Shown: piece after piece, positions 9,045 to 17,036 of the stretch
Position numbering within the stretch: position 1 is the first letter of the stretch
How the letters are laid out: the number at the start of each line of letters is the position of its first letter
NCBI GenBank assembly: GCA_036675505.1
Contig: JAKFEW010000022.1
Span: forward strand, 1 to 30,670
Direction: 5' to 3'
Source: JAKFEW01 sp036675505
GTDB lineage: Bacteria; Cyanobacteriota; Sericytochromatia; S15B-MN24; JAQBPE01
DNA length: 30,670 nucleotides
Made by a program: the position numbers and the translations under genes
Notes under the pieces: generated by a model
Seen by the model: only the letters and a program-made list of their open reading frames with translations
Databases searched by the model: none
What the model was told of the DNA's origin: nothing

Positions 9045-9596
9045 ATGACCCCGATCCGTTCCATTCCCTTCTTCCTGGTGGTCGCGGGCGCGCTGGCGGC
9101 CTGCCAGCCGGCCCCCGTCGCGGTGCCGGCGGCGGCGAGCGTCGCGGCCGGGGGCGCGACGATCGTCGTCACGCCGAAGATCAAGGAAGGCGGCACGCGC
9201 CGCCTGCAGGCCAATGTGGACAACTACACCGCGACCGACGTGAGCCACCTGGTCGTGAAGCTCTTCACGCTGGTGGTCGCGGACGAGACGCTCGTCGCGT
9301 CCGACGACGTGCTCGCCGCCGACCTGGGCGACCCGCTGACCTTCACCAATCTCAAAAACGACACCACCTACCGCATCCGCGCCTACGCCTACGCGACCGC
9401 CGACACGTCGGCCCCGATCAGCCTCGACGCGAGTTCCTACGTCGACCTCGACGTGATCCGCGACGACGCCCCCGTGCTCGGCAACCTGGTGGTCCAGCTC
9501 GTGGACAAGACCTTCTCCGGCGAGGCCACCAGCACAGGCATCACCATCAACCCAGGCACCCTCGTCACCGCCGGCAACGAGTCGATCAGCCACTAG
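9045..9596 (+). CDS. Short lipoprotein: the shared domain alone
   Basis: The product has 183 residues. AGGAGGG just before ATG 9045 is the clearest ribosome site in the operon. The signal peptide ends in LAAC with Cys20. The mature protein is again only the shared domain, with YTATDVSHLVVKLF, TFTNLKNDTTYRIRAYAYATAD, ISLDASSYVDLDV, DDAPVLGNLVVQL and a TFSGEATSTGITI segment, and it ends NESISH. There are no propeller units. A strong ribosome site on a stand-alone copy suggests higher expression than the long paralogues (inference). It lies 16 bp after the previous gene and 12 bp before the next, so it belongs to the same transcript. Confidence 0.82.
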   Translation: MTPIRSIPFFLVVAGALAACQPAPVAVPAAASVAAGGATIVVTPKIKEGGTRRLQANVDNYTATDVSHLVVKLFTLVVADETLVASDDVLAADLGDPLTFTNLKNDTTYRIRAYAYATADTSAPISLDASSYVDLDVIRDDAPVLGNLVVQLVDKTFSGEATSTGITINPGTLVTAGNESISH

Positions 9597-9608
9597 CGAG
9601 CCCCACCG

Positions 9609-11165
9609 ATGACCGCCCTCCACCGTCGTTTGGCCTGCGCGCTGGCCCTGGCACTGCCAGGGGCGGTCGTGGGCGCATGCGCCGCGCCACCTGCCGTCGT
9701 GCCGGCGGCGGCCGAGGCGCGGGCGGCAATCCAGGCGACGGCGCGGGTCGTGACCGCGGCGCGGTCCGGAACGGCTGGACGGCGTCTGCAGGCGATCGTC
9801 CCGGTCTATACCACGAGCGACGTGAACCTCGTCGAGCTGCGGCTCTTCGCCGTGGCGGGCGCCACGGAGACGCTCCTCGCGACGGTGGACGTCCCCGCGG
9901 GGTACTTCGCGATCCCCGCCACGTTCAGCCGGCTGCGCGCGAACAGCACCTACCGCCTGCGCGCGCGGGCCTACGTGGCCGGCGGCCGCACCCTGGCCCA
10001 GCTGATCAGCGACGACGCCACCTCGTTCGTGAACGTCGCGACCGCCGACGACGACCGTGCGACCTGGGCCTCCTGCCCGGTGCGGCTGATCGACAAGCCC
10101 TTCGGCGGCCAGGCGATCGGCGGCGTCGCCATCACCGACGGCGGCCTGACCCCGGGCCTGCGCGGCCTGGTGCTCACGCTGGCGGGCAGCAGCAGCGGCG
10201 CGGTCGACGCTCAGGGGCCACTCGCGCGGTTCAACGAGCCCTCCGGGGTCACGTTCGACGGCCTGGGCGGCTTCTGGGTCGCCGACGCCGCCAACCACCT
10301 CATCCGCCTCGTCGGCCCTGCCGGCGACACGACCCTCTTCGCGGGCGATGGCAGCCCCGGCTTCGTCAACGACGTCGCGGCCAACGCGAGCTTCAACAGC
10401 CCGCGGGGCCTGGAGTTCAACGGCGATGGCACCCTCTACGTCGCCGACACCGGCAACCACGCCATCCGCAGCCTCGATCCCGTCTCCGGCGCGGTGACCA
10501 CGCTGGCGGGCGACGGGACGCCGGGCTTCGCCGACGACGGCATCGGCCTCACCGCGCAGTTCAACGCCCCCGAGGGCCTGCTCGTCGACGGCACCGACGC
10601 CTACGTGGCCGACACCGGCAACCACCGCATCCGCCACATCGCGGGCGCGGGCTCGCACCCGGTCACCACGATCGCGGGCGGCGCCGGCGCGAGCTTCGTC
10701 GACGACGCGCTGGGCCTGAACGCGCGCTTCAGCTCCCCGCGCGGGCTCGCCTTCGACGGCCCCGGCGACTTCCTCTACGTGGCCGACACGGGCAACCACC
10801 GCATCCGCCGGATCGACATGCTCGACCCGGCCCATCCGGTCACCACGATCGCCGGCGGCGGCACCCCCGGCGACGCCGACGGTGCGGGCGCGAGCGCGAC
10901 CTTCAACGGCCCGCGCGGGCTCGCCATCGACGGCGACAGGCTGTACGTCGTGGATACGGGCAACCACCGCATCCGGGCGATCGACCTCAAAGACGGCGGG
11001 ACCTTCGCGGTCCACACGGTCGCGGGCGACGCGGCCCCGGGCGCCAGCGACGGCCTGGGCGCGAACGGCAAGTTCAACGCGCCGCGCGGCATCGCCATCG
11101 ACGGGAACGACGGCTCCCTCGTCATCGCGGACACGGACAACCACCGCGTCCGGCGGGTGCGCTGA
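9609..11165 (+). CDS. NHL-repeat lipoprotein with very regular blades
   Basis: The product has 518 residues. The signal peptide ends in VGAC with Cys24. The shared domain (about 67-175) carries TTSDVNLVELRLF, STYRLRARAYVAGG, LISDDATSFVNV and DDDRATWAS. Six NHL units run from about 187 to the last residue. They are the most uniform set in the operon: four of six contain a VADTGNH or VDTGNH core followed by HRIR or AIR. At the DNA level the tract is rich in imperfect direct repeats of about 165-170 bp, so recombination between blades is plausible. The stop overlaps the approach to the next gene (TGAGATG), leaving a 1-bp gap and suggesting translational coupling. Confidence 0.83.
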   Translation: MTALHRRLACALALALPGAVVGACAAPPAVVPAAAEARAAIQATARVVTAARSGTAGRRLQAIVPVYTTSDVNLVELRLFAVAGATETLLATVDVPAGYFAIPATFSRLRANSTYRLRARAYVAGGRTLAQLISDDATSFVNVATADDDRATWASCPVRLIDKPFGGQAIGGVAITDGGLTPGLRGLVLTLAGSSSGAVDAQGPLARFNEPSGVTFDGLGGFWVADAANHLIRLVGPAGDTTLFAGDGSPGFVNDVAANASFNSPRGLEFNGDGTLYVADTGNHAIRSLDPVSGAVTTLAGDGTPGFADDGIGLTAQFNAPEGLLVDGTDAYVADTGNHRIRHIAGAGSHPVTTIAGGAGASFVDDALGLNARFSSPRGLAFDGPGDFLYVADTGNHRIRRIDMLDPAHPVTTIAGGGTPGDADGAGASATFNGPRGLAIDGDRLYVVDTGNHRIRAIDLKDGGTFAVHTVAGDAAPGASDGLGANGKFNAPRGIAIDGNDGSLVIADTDNHRVRRVR

Positions 11166-11166
11166 G

Positions 11167-12711
11167 ATGAACCACCCCCGCGTGCATTCCCTGATGGCCG
11201 TCGCGATCGCCGCGCTGTTCGCGACCACCGCCTGCGCCCCCGGCGCGCCGGTCATGTCGACGACGACCGCCGCCGCCGGCGCGACCGCCTCCGCGACGGC
11301 GCCCGTCGCGCGCCGCGGCGACCTCACCGGCCTGGTGCTCGCGCCGATCGGCTTCCAGGCGTTGATCATCTCGAGTGAGATGGTCGCGGCCGGTGGCGGC
11401 AACATGGTGGCCGCGGGCGGCGGCAACATGGTCGCCGCGGGCGGCGGAAACGTCGTGCCGACGGGCGGTAGCAACATCGTGGGCAACGCCGGCGGGAACA
11501 TGGTGGCGGCCGGTGGCGGCAACGTCATCGTGAACAACGGCGGGACCATGGTGGCGGCCGGTGGCGGCAACGTCATCGTGAACAACGGCGGGACCATGGT
11601 GGCGGCCGGTGGCGGCAACATCGTCGGCAACGCCGGCGGGAACATGGTGGCGGCCGGTGGTGGCAACGTCATCGTGAACAACGGCGGCAACATGGTGGCC
11701 GCGGGCGGCGGCAACATGGTCGCGGCCGGTGGCGGCAACCTCACAGGCGCGAACAGGAACATCGTCGCCCAGGGCGGCGGCAAGCTCCTCGCGGGCCTCG
11801 TCGCGGCCGGCGGCGGCAACATGGTCGCGGCGGGCGGCGGCAATATGGTGGCCGCGGGCGGCGGCAACATGGTCGCCGCGGGCGGCGGGAACTACCAGCT
11901 CGCCCAGGGCGCGGACGACCCGCCCGCCGACGAGACGACCTACGACGACGCGCAGGCGCCGCTCGTGGGCGCCGAGGTCTACCTCGCGGACACGACGGGC
12001 AAGCCCTTGCCCCAGTTCAAGCCCACGCTCTCGGACGACTCGGGCCATTACACCTTCAAGGACGTGCCGGAAGGCCTGAACGTCATCGTCGCCGTGCGCA
12101 TCCGCGCCAAAGGCGACGTGAACGGCACGATGCAGACCATCGCCACGATCAAGACCGGCGAGAACCAGGCCGACGTCAACCTCTCGACCACGATGCTCGC
12201 CGCCATGTTGCTCGAGGACAAGGAGGAAGGCCTCCTCGCCGAGTTCGAGCCGGCCGTCTTCGCCGAGACGCTCGCGCGCCTCGAGGCGCAGATCGAGGCG
12301 TTCGTCGAGGCGCACCCCGATCTCGACCTCGCCGCCCCGCAGGAGCTGCACGCCGGCATCGTCGCGATCATCCAGGAGGACCCGGTCCTCGCCCAGGCGA
12401 TCGTCGAGATCCACATCGAGCTCGTGGTCGAGCCCGAGCCCACGCCGCCGCCCGATCAGCCCACCCCCCAGGGCACCGATGCCCCCGTCACAGGCCCCAC
12501 GCCGGCGGGCGAGCCCGCCCCCCAGGGCACCGAAGCCCCCGTCGCAGGCCCCACGCCGGCGGGCGAGCCTCCCGGCGAGGAGCCGGCGTTCGGCGAGAAC
12601 GGCGCCGAAGACGACGATACACCCCAGCAAGCCGACACCCAGATCGAGATCCGCACAGGCGGCGTGAACCACACAGGCGTCGAAGCCATTCGTCGCTCCA
12701 CCACGAAGTGA
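11167..12711 (+). CDS. Octapeptide-repeat lipoprotein with carboxypeptidase-regulatory-like domain
   Basis: The product has 514 residues. The signal peptide ends in TTAC with Cys23. Residues 72-242 are 22 consecutive units, 20 of them exactly eight residues long, mostly MVAAGGGN with variants VIVNNGGN and IVGNAGGN. Residues of about 261-330 resemble a carboxypeptidase-regulatory or SdrD-B type beta sandwich (VGAEVYLADTTGKPL, then SDDSGHYTFKDVPEG). A Glu/Leu-rich helical part follows (about 335-420), and then a Pro-rich tail with a tandem 18-residue repeat. The tail ends in an acidic segment and a basic C-terminus. It lacks the domain shared by its neighbours but sits among them, 1 bp after one gene and 28 bp before the next. 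A repetitive beta-solenoid stalk at the cell surface is my inference. I do not recognise the family of the octapeptide. Confidence 0.82.
   Translation: MNHPRVHSLMAVAIAALFATTACAPGAPVMSTTTAAAGATASATAPVARRGDLTGLVLAPIGFQALIISSEMVAAGGGNMVAAGGGNMVAAGGGNVVPTGGSNIVGNAGGNMVAAGGGNVIVNNGGTMVAAGGGNVIVNNGGTMVAAGGGNIVGNAGGNMVAAGGGNVIVNNGGNMVAAGGGNMVAAGGGNLTGANRNIVAQGGGKLLAGLVAAGGGNMVAAGGGNMVAAGGGNMVAAGGGNYQLAQGADDPPADETTYDDAQAPLVGAEVYLADTTGKPLPQFKPTLSDDSGHYTFKDVPEGLNVIVAVRIRAKGDVNGTMQTIATIKTGENQADVNLSTTMLAAMLLEDKEEGLLAEFEPAVFAETLARLEAQIEAFVEAHPDLDLAAPQELHAGIVAIIQEDPVLAQAIVEIHIELVVEPEPTPPPDQPTPQGTDAPVTGPTPAGEPAPQGTEAPVAGPTPAGEPPGEEPAFGENGAEDDDTPQQADTQIEIRTGGVNHTGVEAIRRSTTK
11380..11892 (+). repeat. 24-bp tandem repeats encoding MVAAGGGN octapeptides
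   Basis: This 513-bp stretch is 171 codons: 20 units of 8 residues plus two shortened units (LTGANRN and LLAG). The pattern is two hydrophobic residues, a small or polar pair, then GGGN. Units 7-13 alternate MVAAGGGN with VIVNNGG or IVGNAGG forms, so a 16-residue higher-order repeat sits in the middle. Several DNA units are identical or nearly so, which favours slippage and copy-number change. Confidence 0.9.
12466..12573 (+). repeat. 54-bp tandem duplication encoding a Pro-rich 18-residue repeat
   Basis: Two near-identical 54-bp units sit next to each other; the common PQGT codons are offset by exactly 54 bp (12470 against 12524). Each encodes PQGT(D/E)APV(T/A)GPTPAGEP. The tract is the Pro-rich linker near the C-terminus of the octapeptide lipoprotein. 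The two copies differ at only a few bases, so the duplication is recent or is being homogenised. Confidence 0.85.
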
Positions 12712-12739
12712 CGTCCCGCGAGCACAGGAGGAAAGCCCC

Positions 12740-13312
12740 ATGACCCAGACCCACCGCACCACGCTGCTCCTGCTTGCCGGCCTCGCGCTGGCCGGCTGCC
12801 AGGCGGCCCCTTTGGCGGCCACGTCCGTGGCGCCCGCGGCGCTCGCCGAGCGCCCCGCCACCGGCGTGGCCCGCGTGACGCCTTCCTTCAAGGACGGCGA
12901 GGTCCGCCGCCTGCTGACCACCTTCACGGCCTACACCCAGGCCTCGATCAACCACATGGAGGTGAAGCTCTTCGCCGTGACGGCCGGCCCGACCGAGACC
13001 CAGATGGGCTCGACCGTGGACGTGGCGGCCGCCAACCTCACGAATACCATCACCTTCGGCAACCTCAAGCACAACACCGCCTACCGCATCCGCGCCTACG
13101 CCTACTTCTCGGCCGGCACCGGCACGAAGATCAGCGCCGACGCGACCTCCTACGTCGACGTCACGGTCGCGACCGACGACGCCCCGGCGCTCGGCAACCT
13201 CGTCGTCTCGCTGATCGACCAGACCTTCTCGGGCTCGACCACCTCGGACGGCCTCACGGTGAACAACGGTGCGATCGTCCACAGCGGCACGGAGACCGTC
13301 ACGGTCAACTAG
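12740..13312 (+). CDS. Short lipoprotein: the shared domain alone, last gene of the operon
   Basis: The product has 190 residues. AGGAGGA precedes ATG 12740 at good spacing. The signal peptide ends in LAGC with Cys20. The mature protein is the shared domain only: YTQASINHMEVKLFAV, TFGNLKHNTAYRIRAYAY, KISADATSYVDVTV, DDAPALGNLVVSL and a TFSGSTTSDGLTV segment, ending NGAIVHSGTETVTVN. It closely resembles the protein at 8462 (the SFKDG and TAGPTET stretches recur) and the first gene of the operon. The stop is only 28 bp from the outermost CRISPR repeat, and no terminator is visible in that gap. Confidence 0.83.
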   Translation: MTQTHRTTLLLLAGLALAGCQAAPLAATSVAPAALAERPATGVARVTPSFKDGEVRRLLTTFTAYTQASINHMEVKLFAVTAGPTETQMGSTVDVAAANLTNTITFGNLKHNTAYRIRAYAYFSAGTGTKISADATSYVDVTVATDDAPALGNLVVSLIDQTFSGSTTSDGLTVNNGAIVHSGTETVTVN

Positions 13313-13340
13313 TGAACGGCTCCGGGTGTTCCCTGATGAA

Positions 13341-16300
13341 GGTTCACCCCCCACGTGCGTGGAGACGACGGATGTGCGCCTTGTCGAGCGGCTGATCGGG
13401 CGGTTCACCCCCATGTGCGTGGGGACGACGCAACCCCCGCACCGCCGAGCGACGAGGAACTCGGTTCACCCCCACGTGCGTGGGGACGACTGCGTCGACT
13501 ACCGCACCGGCAGCGGCCAGCGCGGTTCACCCCCACGTGCGTGGGGACGACAGCTGCTCGGCCTTCTTCTTGCCACCGCGCTTCGGTTCACCCCCACGTG
13601 CGTGGGGACGACATGACCCAGTACACGAACCACACCCAGCGCACCGGTTCACCCCCACGTGCGTGGGGACGACTTCGGACAGCGCCGCCGGGCCGATGCC
13701 CTTGGCCGGTTCACCCCCACGTGCGTGGGGACGACTGCTTGCGGGTTGAGAAGTCGCACGCCCCGCCCGGTTCACCCCCACGTGCGTGGGGACGACGTCG
13801 AGTCGATCGTCGCGGCCAAGAGCGTCGACGGTTCACCCCCACGTGCGTGGGGACGACGAGAGCGTCCGCGTGCGCTTCGGCGCCCTGGCCGGTTCACCCC
13901 CACGTGCGTGGGGACGACGGAAACCAGATGCAACCCGCCATCACCCTGACCGGTTCACCCCCACGTGCGTGGGGACGACAGCCTCGTCCACCCGCCGACC
14001 GACGAGGAACTCGGTTCACCCCCACGTGCGTGGGGACGACGCATACGACGGCTTCTTCGTGCCCCGGAAAATCGGTTCACCCCCACGTGCGTGGGGACGA
14101 CGCGGGGTCGGCCACCTCGAGCACGAAATTTGCCGGTTCACCCCCACGTGCGTGGGGACGACACGACCAGATCCGGTACATGGTGAACCGCTTCCGGTTC
14201 ACCCCCACGTGCGTGGGGACGACGTTAGCTGGGGTCCGGTTAGCCTTGCCCCCTGCGGTTCACCCCCACGTGCGTGGGGACGACGTGATGCTCGTCGGCA
14301 CCTTGCCCACGGGGTACGGTTCACCCCCACGTGCGTGGGGACGACGTTCGCGATCAACATGAGCTGGAAGGTCGTCGACGGTTCACCCCCACGTGCGTGG
14401 GGTCGACTCGACATGCACTGTGGCGGCCCGCCACAACAACGGTTCACCCCCACGTGCGTGGGGACGACGTTTTCAACGCAGGCCCCAAGCCGCCCAACCC
14501 CGGTTCACCCCCACGTGCGTGGGGACGACTTGACGCGCCGGCAGGCGTAGTACGGCGGCGCCGGTTCACCCCCACGTGCGTGGGGACGACTTCTGTTCGA
14601 GCTCGCCCGCGAGTCCGATAGCCGGTTCACCCCCACGTGCGTGGGGACGACAGACGGGGCGAGAAGGTGAACCCGCCGGCCGCCGGTTCACCCCCACGTG
14701 CGTGGGGACGACGTCTGGGCCAGCAAGGCTTAGCCCCCCGCCCGCGGTTCACCCCCACGTGCGTGGGGACGACATCAGGTTGTTCGCGTTCTCGTGCGCG
14801 CGGACCGGTTCACCCCCACGTGCGTGGGGACGACGGCATCCCCATCAACAGCGGCGCGCAGGTCTACGGTTCACCCCCACGTGCGTGGGGACGACGCCCG
14901 CGCCGTCGACTACATGGAGCCAGGCGACGGTTCACCCCCACGTGCGTGGGGACGACGCGCACCGGCTGCTGCCTCACTGGACGGCGGGCGGTTCACCCCC
15001 ACGTGCGTGGGGACGACGGTCTGGGACCGGATCAAGATCGCTGACCTGACGCGGTTCACCCCCACGTGCGTGGGGACGACACTTCCAGAACTTCCGGTTC
15101 TGACATGCGGTTCGGTTCACCCCCACGTGCGTGGGGACGACCCTGGGGTCGTGCCATGTCGGACACCCGCAATGCGGTTCACCCCCACGTGCGTGGGGAC
15201 GACATCGCCTCGCCCTTGGCGGCGTCGACGGTGAACGGTTCACCCCCACGTGCGTGGGGACGACTCGTTGACGCGATCCAGCGCCTGCTCCCACTCCGGT
15301 TCACCCCCACGTGCGTGGGGACGACGCGGATAACCGCCTCGGTCTGCGCCATGATCTCGGTTCACCCCCACGTGCGTGGGGACGACAGGAATGCGCACAT
15401 GTCCGCCTACTCGGAAGACGGTTCACCCCCACGTGCGTGGGGACGACATCGCTTCGGCGAGGTTGTCGATCCCGGTCTTCGGTTCACCCCCACGTGCGTG
15501 GGGACGACGGGGAGGGCAGCACCTGCTTGTACAGGTCCTTCGGTTCACCCCCACGTGCGTGGGGACGACGCCTTAATCTTGGCCTGCTCCGCAACCTCCA
15601 CCGGTTCACCCCCACGTGCGTGGGGACGACCTGCCGCCGATCCTGTCCGCGCCGCAGCCGGGCGGTTCACCCCCACGTGCGTGGGGACGACCTGCGCGAG
15701 TTCCATTTCCCGGACCCTCGTCACGGTTCACCCCCACGTGCGTGGGGACGACTTCGCCCGTTCCCTGCCCGCTGCCCTCTTAGCCGGTTCACCCCCACGT
15801 GCGTGGGGACGACGGTGCCGTTCCCAGCCCACCCGACCCCAGGGACGGTTCACCCCCACGTGCGTGGGGACGACAGGTTCGTCCCGCTGGTCAGCTTGAC
15901 CGGGGCCGGTTCACCCCCACGTGCGTGGGGACGACGGCAAAGAGGGCGGACGCTTGAACCTGGACGGCCGGTTCACCCCCACGTGCGTGGGGACGACATA
16001 GGGCCTCACTTCCTCGCCGTCCTCCCAGGCGGTTCACCCCCACGTGCGTGGGGACGACCGCAGGCGCATCGCCTCGGGCTTGCCGATCCGCGGTTCACCC
16101 CCACGTGCGTGGGGACGACGAACGATCCTCGCCACTTTGACGTGACGTGACCGGTTCACCCCCACGTGCGTGGGGACGACAGGCCGTAACCCTTTTCGAT
16201 CCGGGCCGCGTTCGGTTCACCCCCACGTGCGTGGGGACGACGTGGACTTGGCGTCGAACTTGACGCCGCGCCCCGGTTCACCCCCACGTGCGTGGGGACG

Positions 16301-17035
16301 ACAGGTCTTGCACGTACGCCGGGACTTCCGCGAGCGGTTCACCCCCACGTGCGTGGGGACGACACGGCGCTGGACAGGAACAGGATGCTATGGGCCGGTT
16401 CACCCCCACGTGCGTGGGGACGACGCCAGCACGTCGTCTTGGCCGACGGGAGAGGCCGGTTCACCCCCACGTGCGTGGGGACGACGCCGTCGGTCAAGTA
16501 GGTGTCGTACGTCGCGAGCGGTTCACCCCCACGTGCGTGGGGACGACGGTTGTCATCAGGGTTGAGCCAGACGACGCCGCGGTTCACCCCCACGTGCGTG
16601 GGGACGACTGAAAAGGAGCCCACCATGGCCATCCCAACCTCGGTTCACCCCCACGTGCGTGGGGACGACGGTCTCGAGGTCGGTGATGCGCTTCTGTTCC
16701 GCGGTTCACCCCCACGTGCGTGGGGACGACGGGGTCACGAGGGCCTTGATCTCCTCCTCCGTCGGTTCACCCCCACGTGCGTGGGGACGACGCGCGCACC
16801 ATCGCGGGTTGCAAGGCGGTCATCGGTTCACCCCCACGTGCGTGGGGACGACTGCTTGCCAGGGGCTTCTCTCCCCTGGCTCACCGGTTCACCCCCACGT
16901 GCGTGGGGACGACGTCTCCTTCTACGACTCCGACTACTCGTCGAACGGTTCACCCCCACGTGCGTGGGGACGACGCGTTGGGAGCTCCCGCCATCAGGCC
17001 GACACCCGGTTCACCCCCACGTGCGTGGGGACGAC
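13341..17035 (-). CRISPR. Type I-E CRISPR array, 61 repeats and 60 spacers
   Basis: I located each repeat by eye. Read on the minus strand the 29-bp repeat begins GTCGTCCCCACG and ends GTGGGGGTGAACCG. It has the same 5 + 16 + 8 architecture as the E. coli I-E repeat: a 5-base lead, a 16-base palindromic stem-loop and an 8-base GTGAACCG handle left after Cas6e cleavage. Spacers are 32 bp (53), 33 bp (5), 34 bp (one, 15018-15051) and 31 bp (one, next to the degenerate end). The repeat at 13341 has an extra C, a G-to-A change and lacks the usual flanking C. The one at 13401 has a C-to-T change. These mark the old, leader-distal end. One internal copy (14379-14407) has a single change. All copies towards 17035 look perfect. 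Orientation, repeat type and the adjacent cas2 agree on minus-strand transcription. Confidence 0.98.
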
Positions 17036-17036
17036 A

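Noticed and set aside
11380..11892. The 24-bp repeats as a second CRISPR-like or minisatellite array
   Set aside because: The units are directly adjacent without spacers, keep one reading frame and sit inside a lipoprotein gene.
13313..13340. A CRISPR leader on the 13341 side
   Set aside because: Only 28 bp are available, the repeats on this side are degenerate, and the repeat orientation (stem, then GTGAACCG handle) puts the leader at the cas2 end.
13491..14959. Spacers 13491-13522 and 14896-14927 both containing CGTCGACTAC
   Set aside because: The shared 10-mer is at different positions within the spacers and could arise by chance in GC-rich targets, unlike the 19/20 match reported above.
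13370..17006. Self-targeting spacers against genes in this window
   Set aside because: I compared spacers with the window by eye and saw no long match. A proper search is needed, so absence is not shown.
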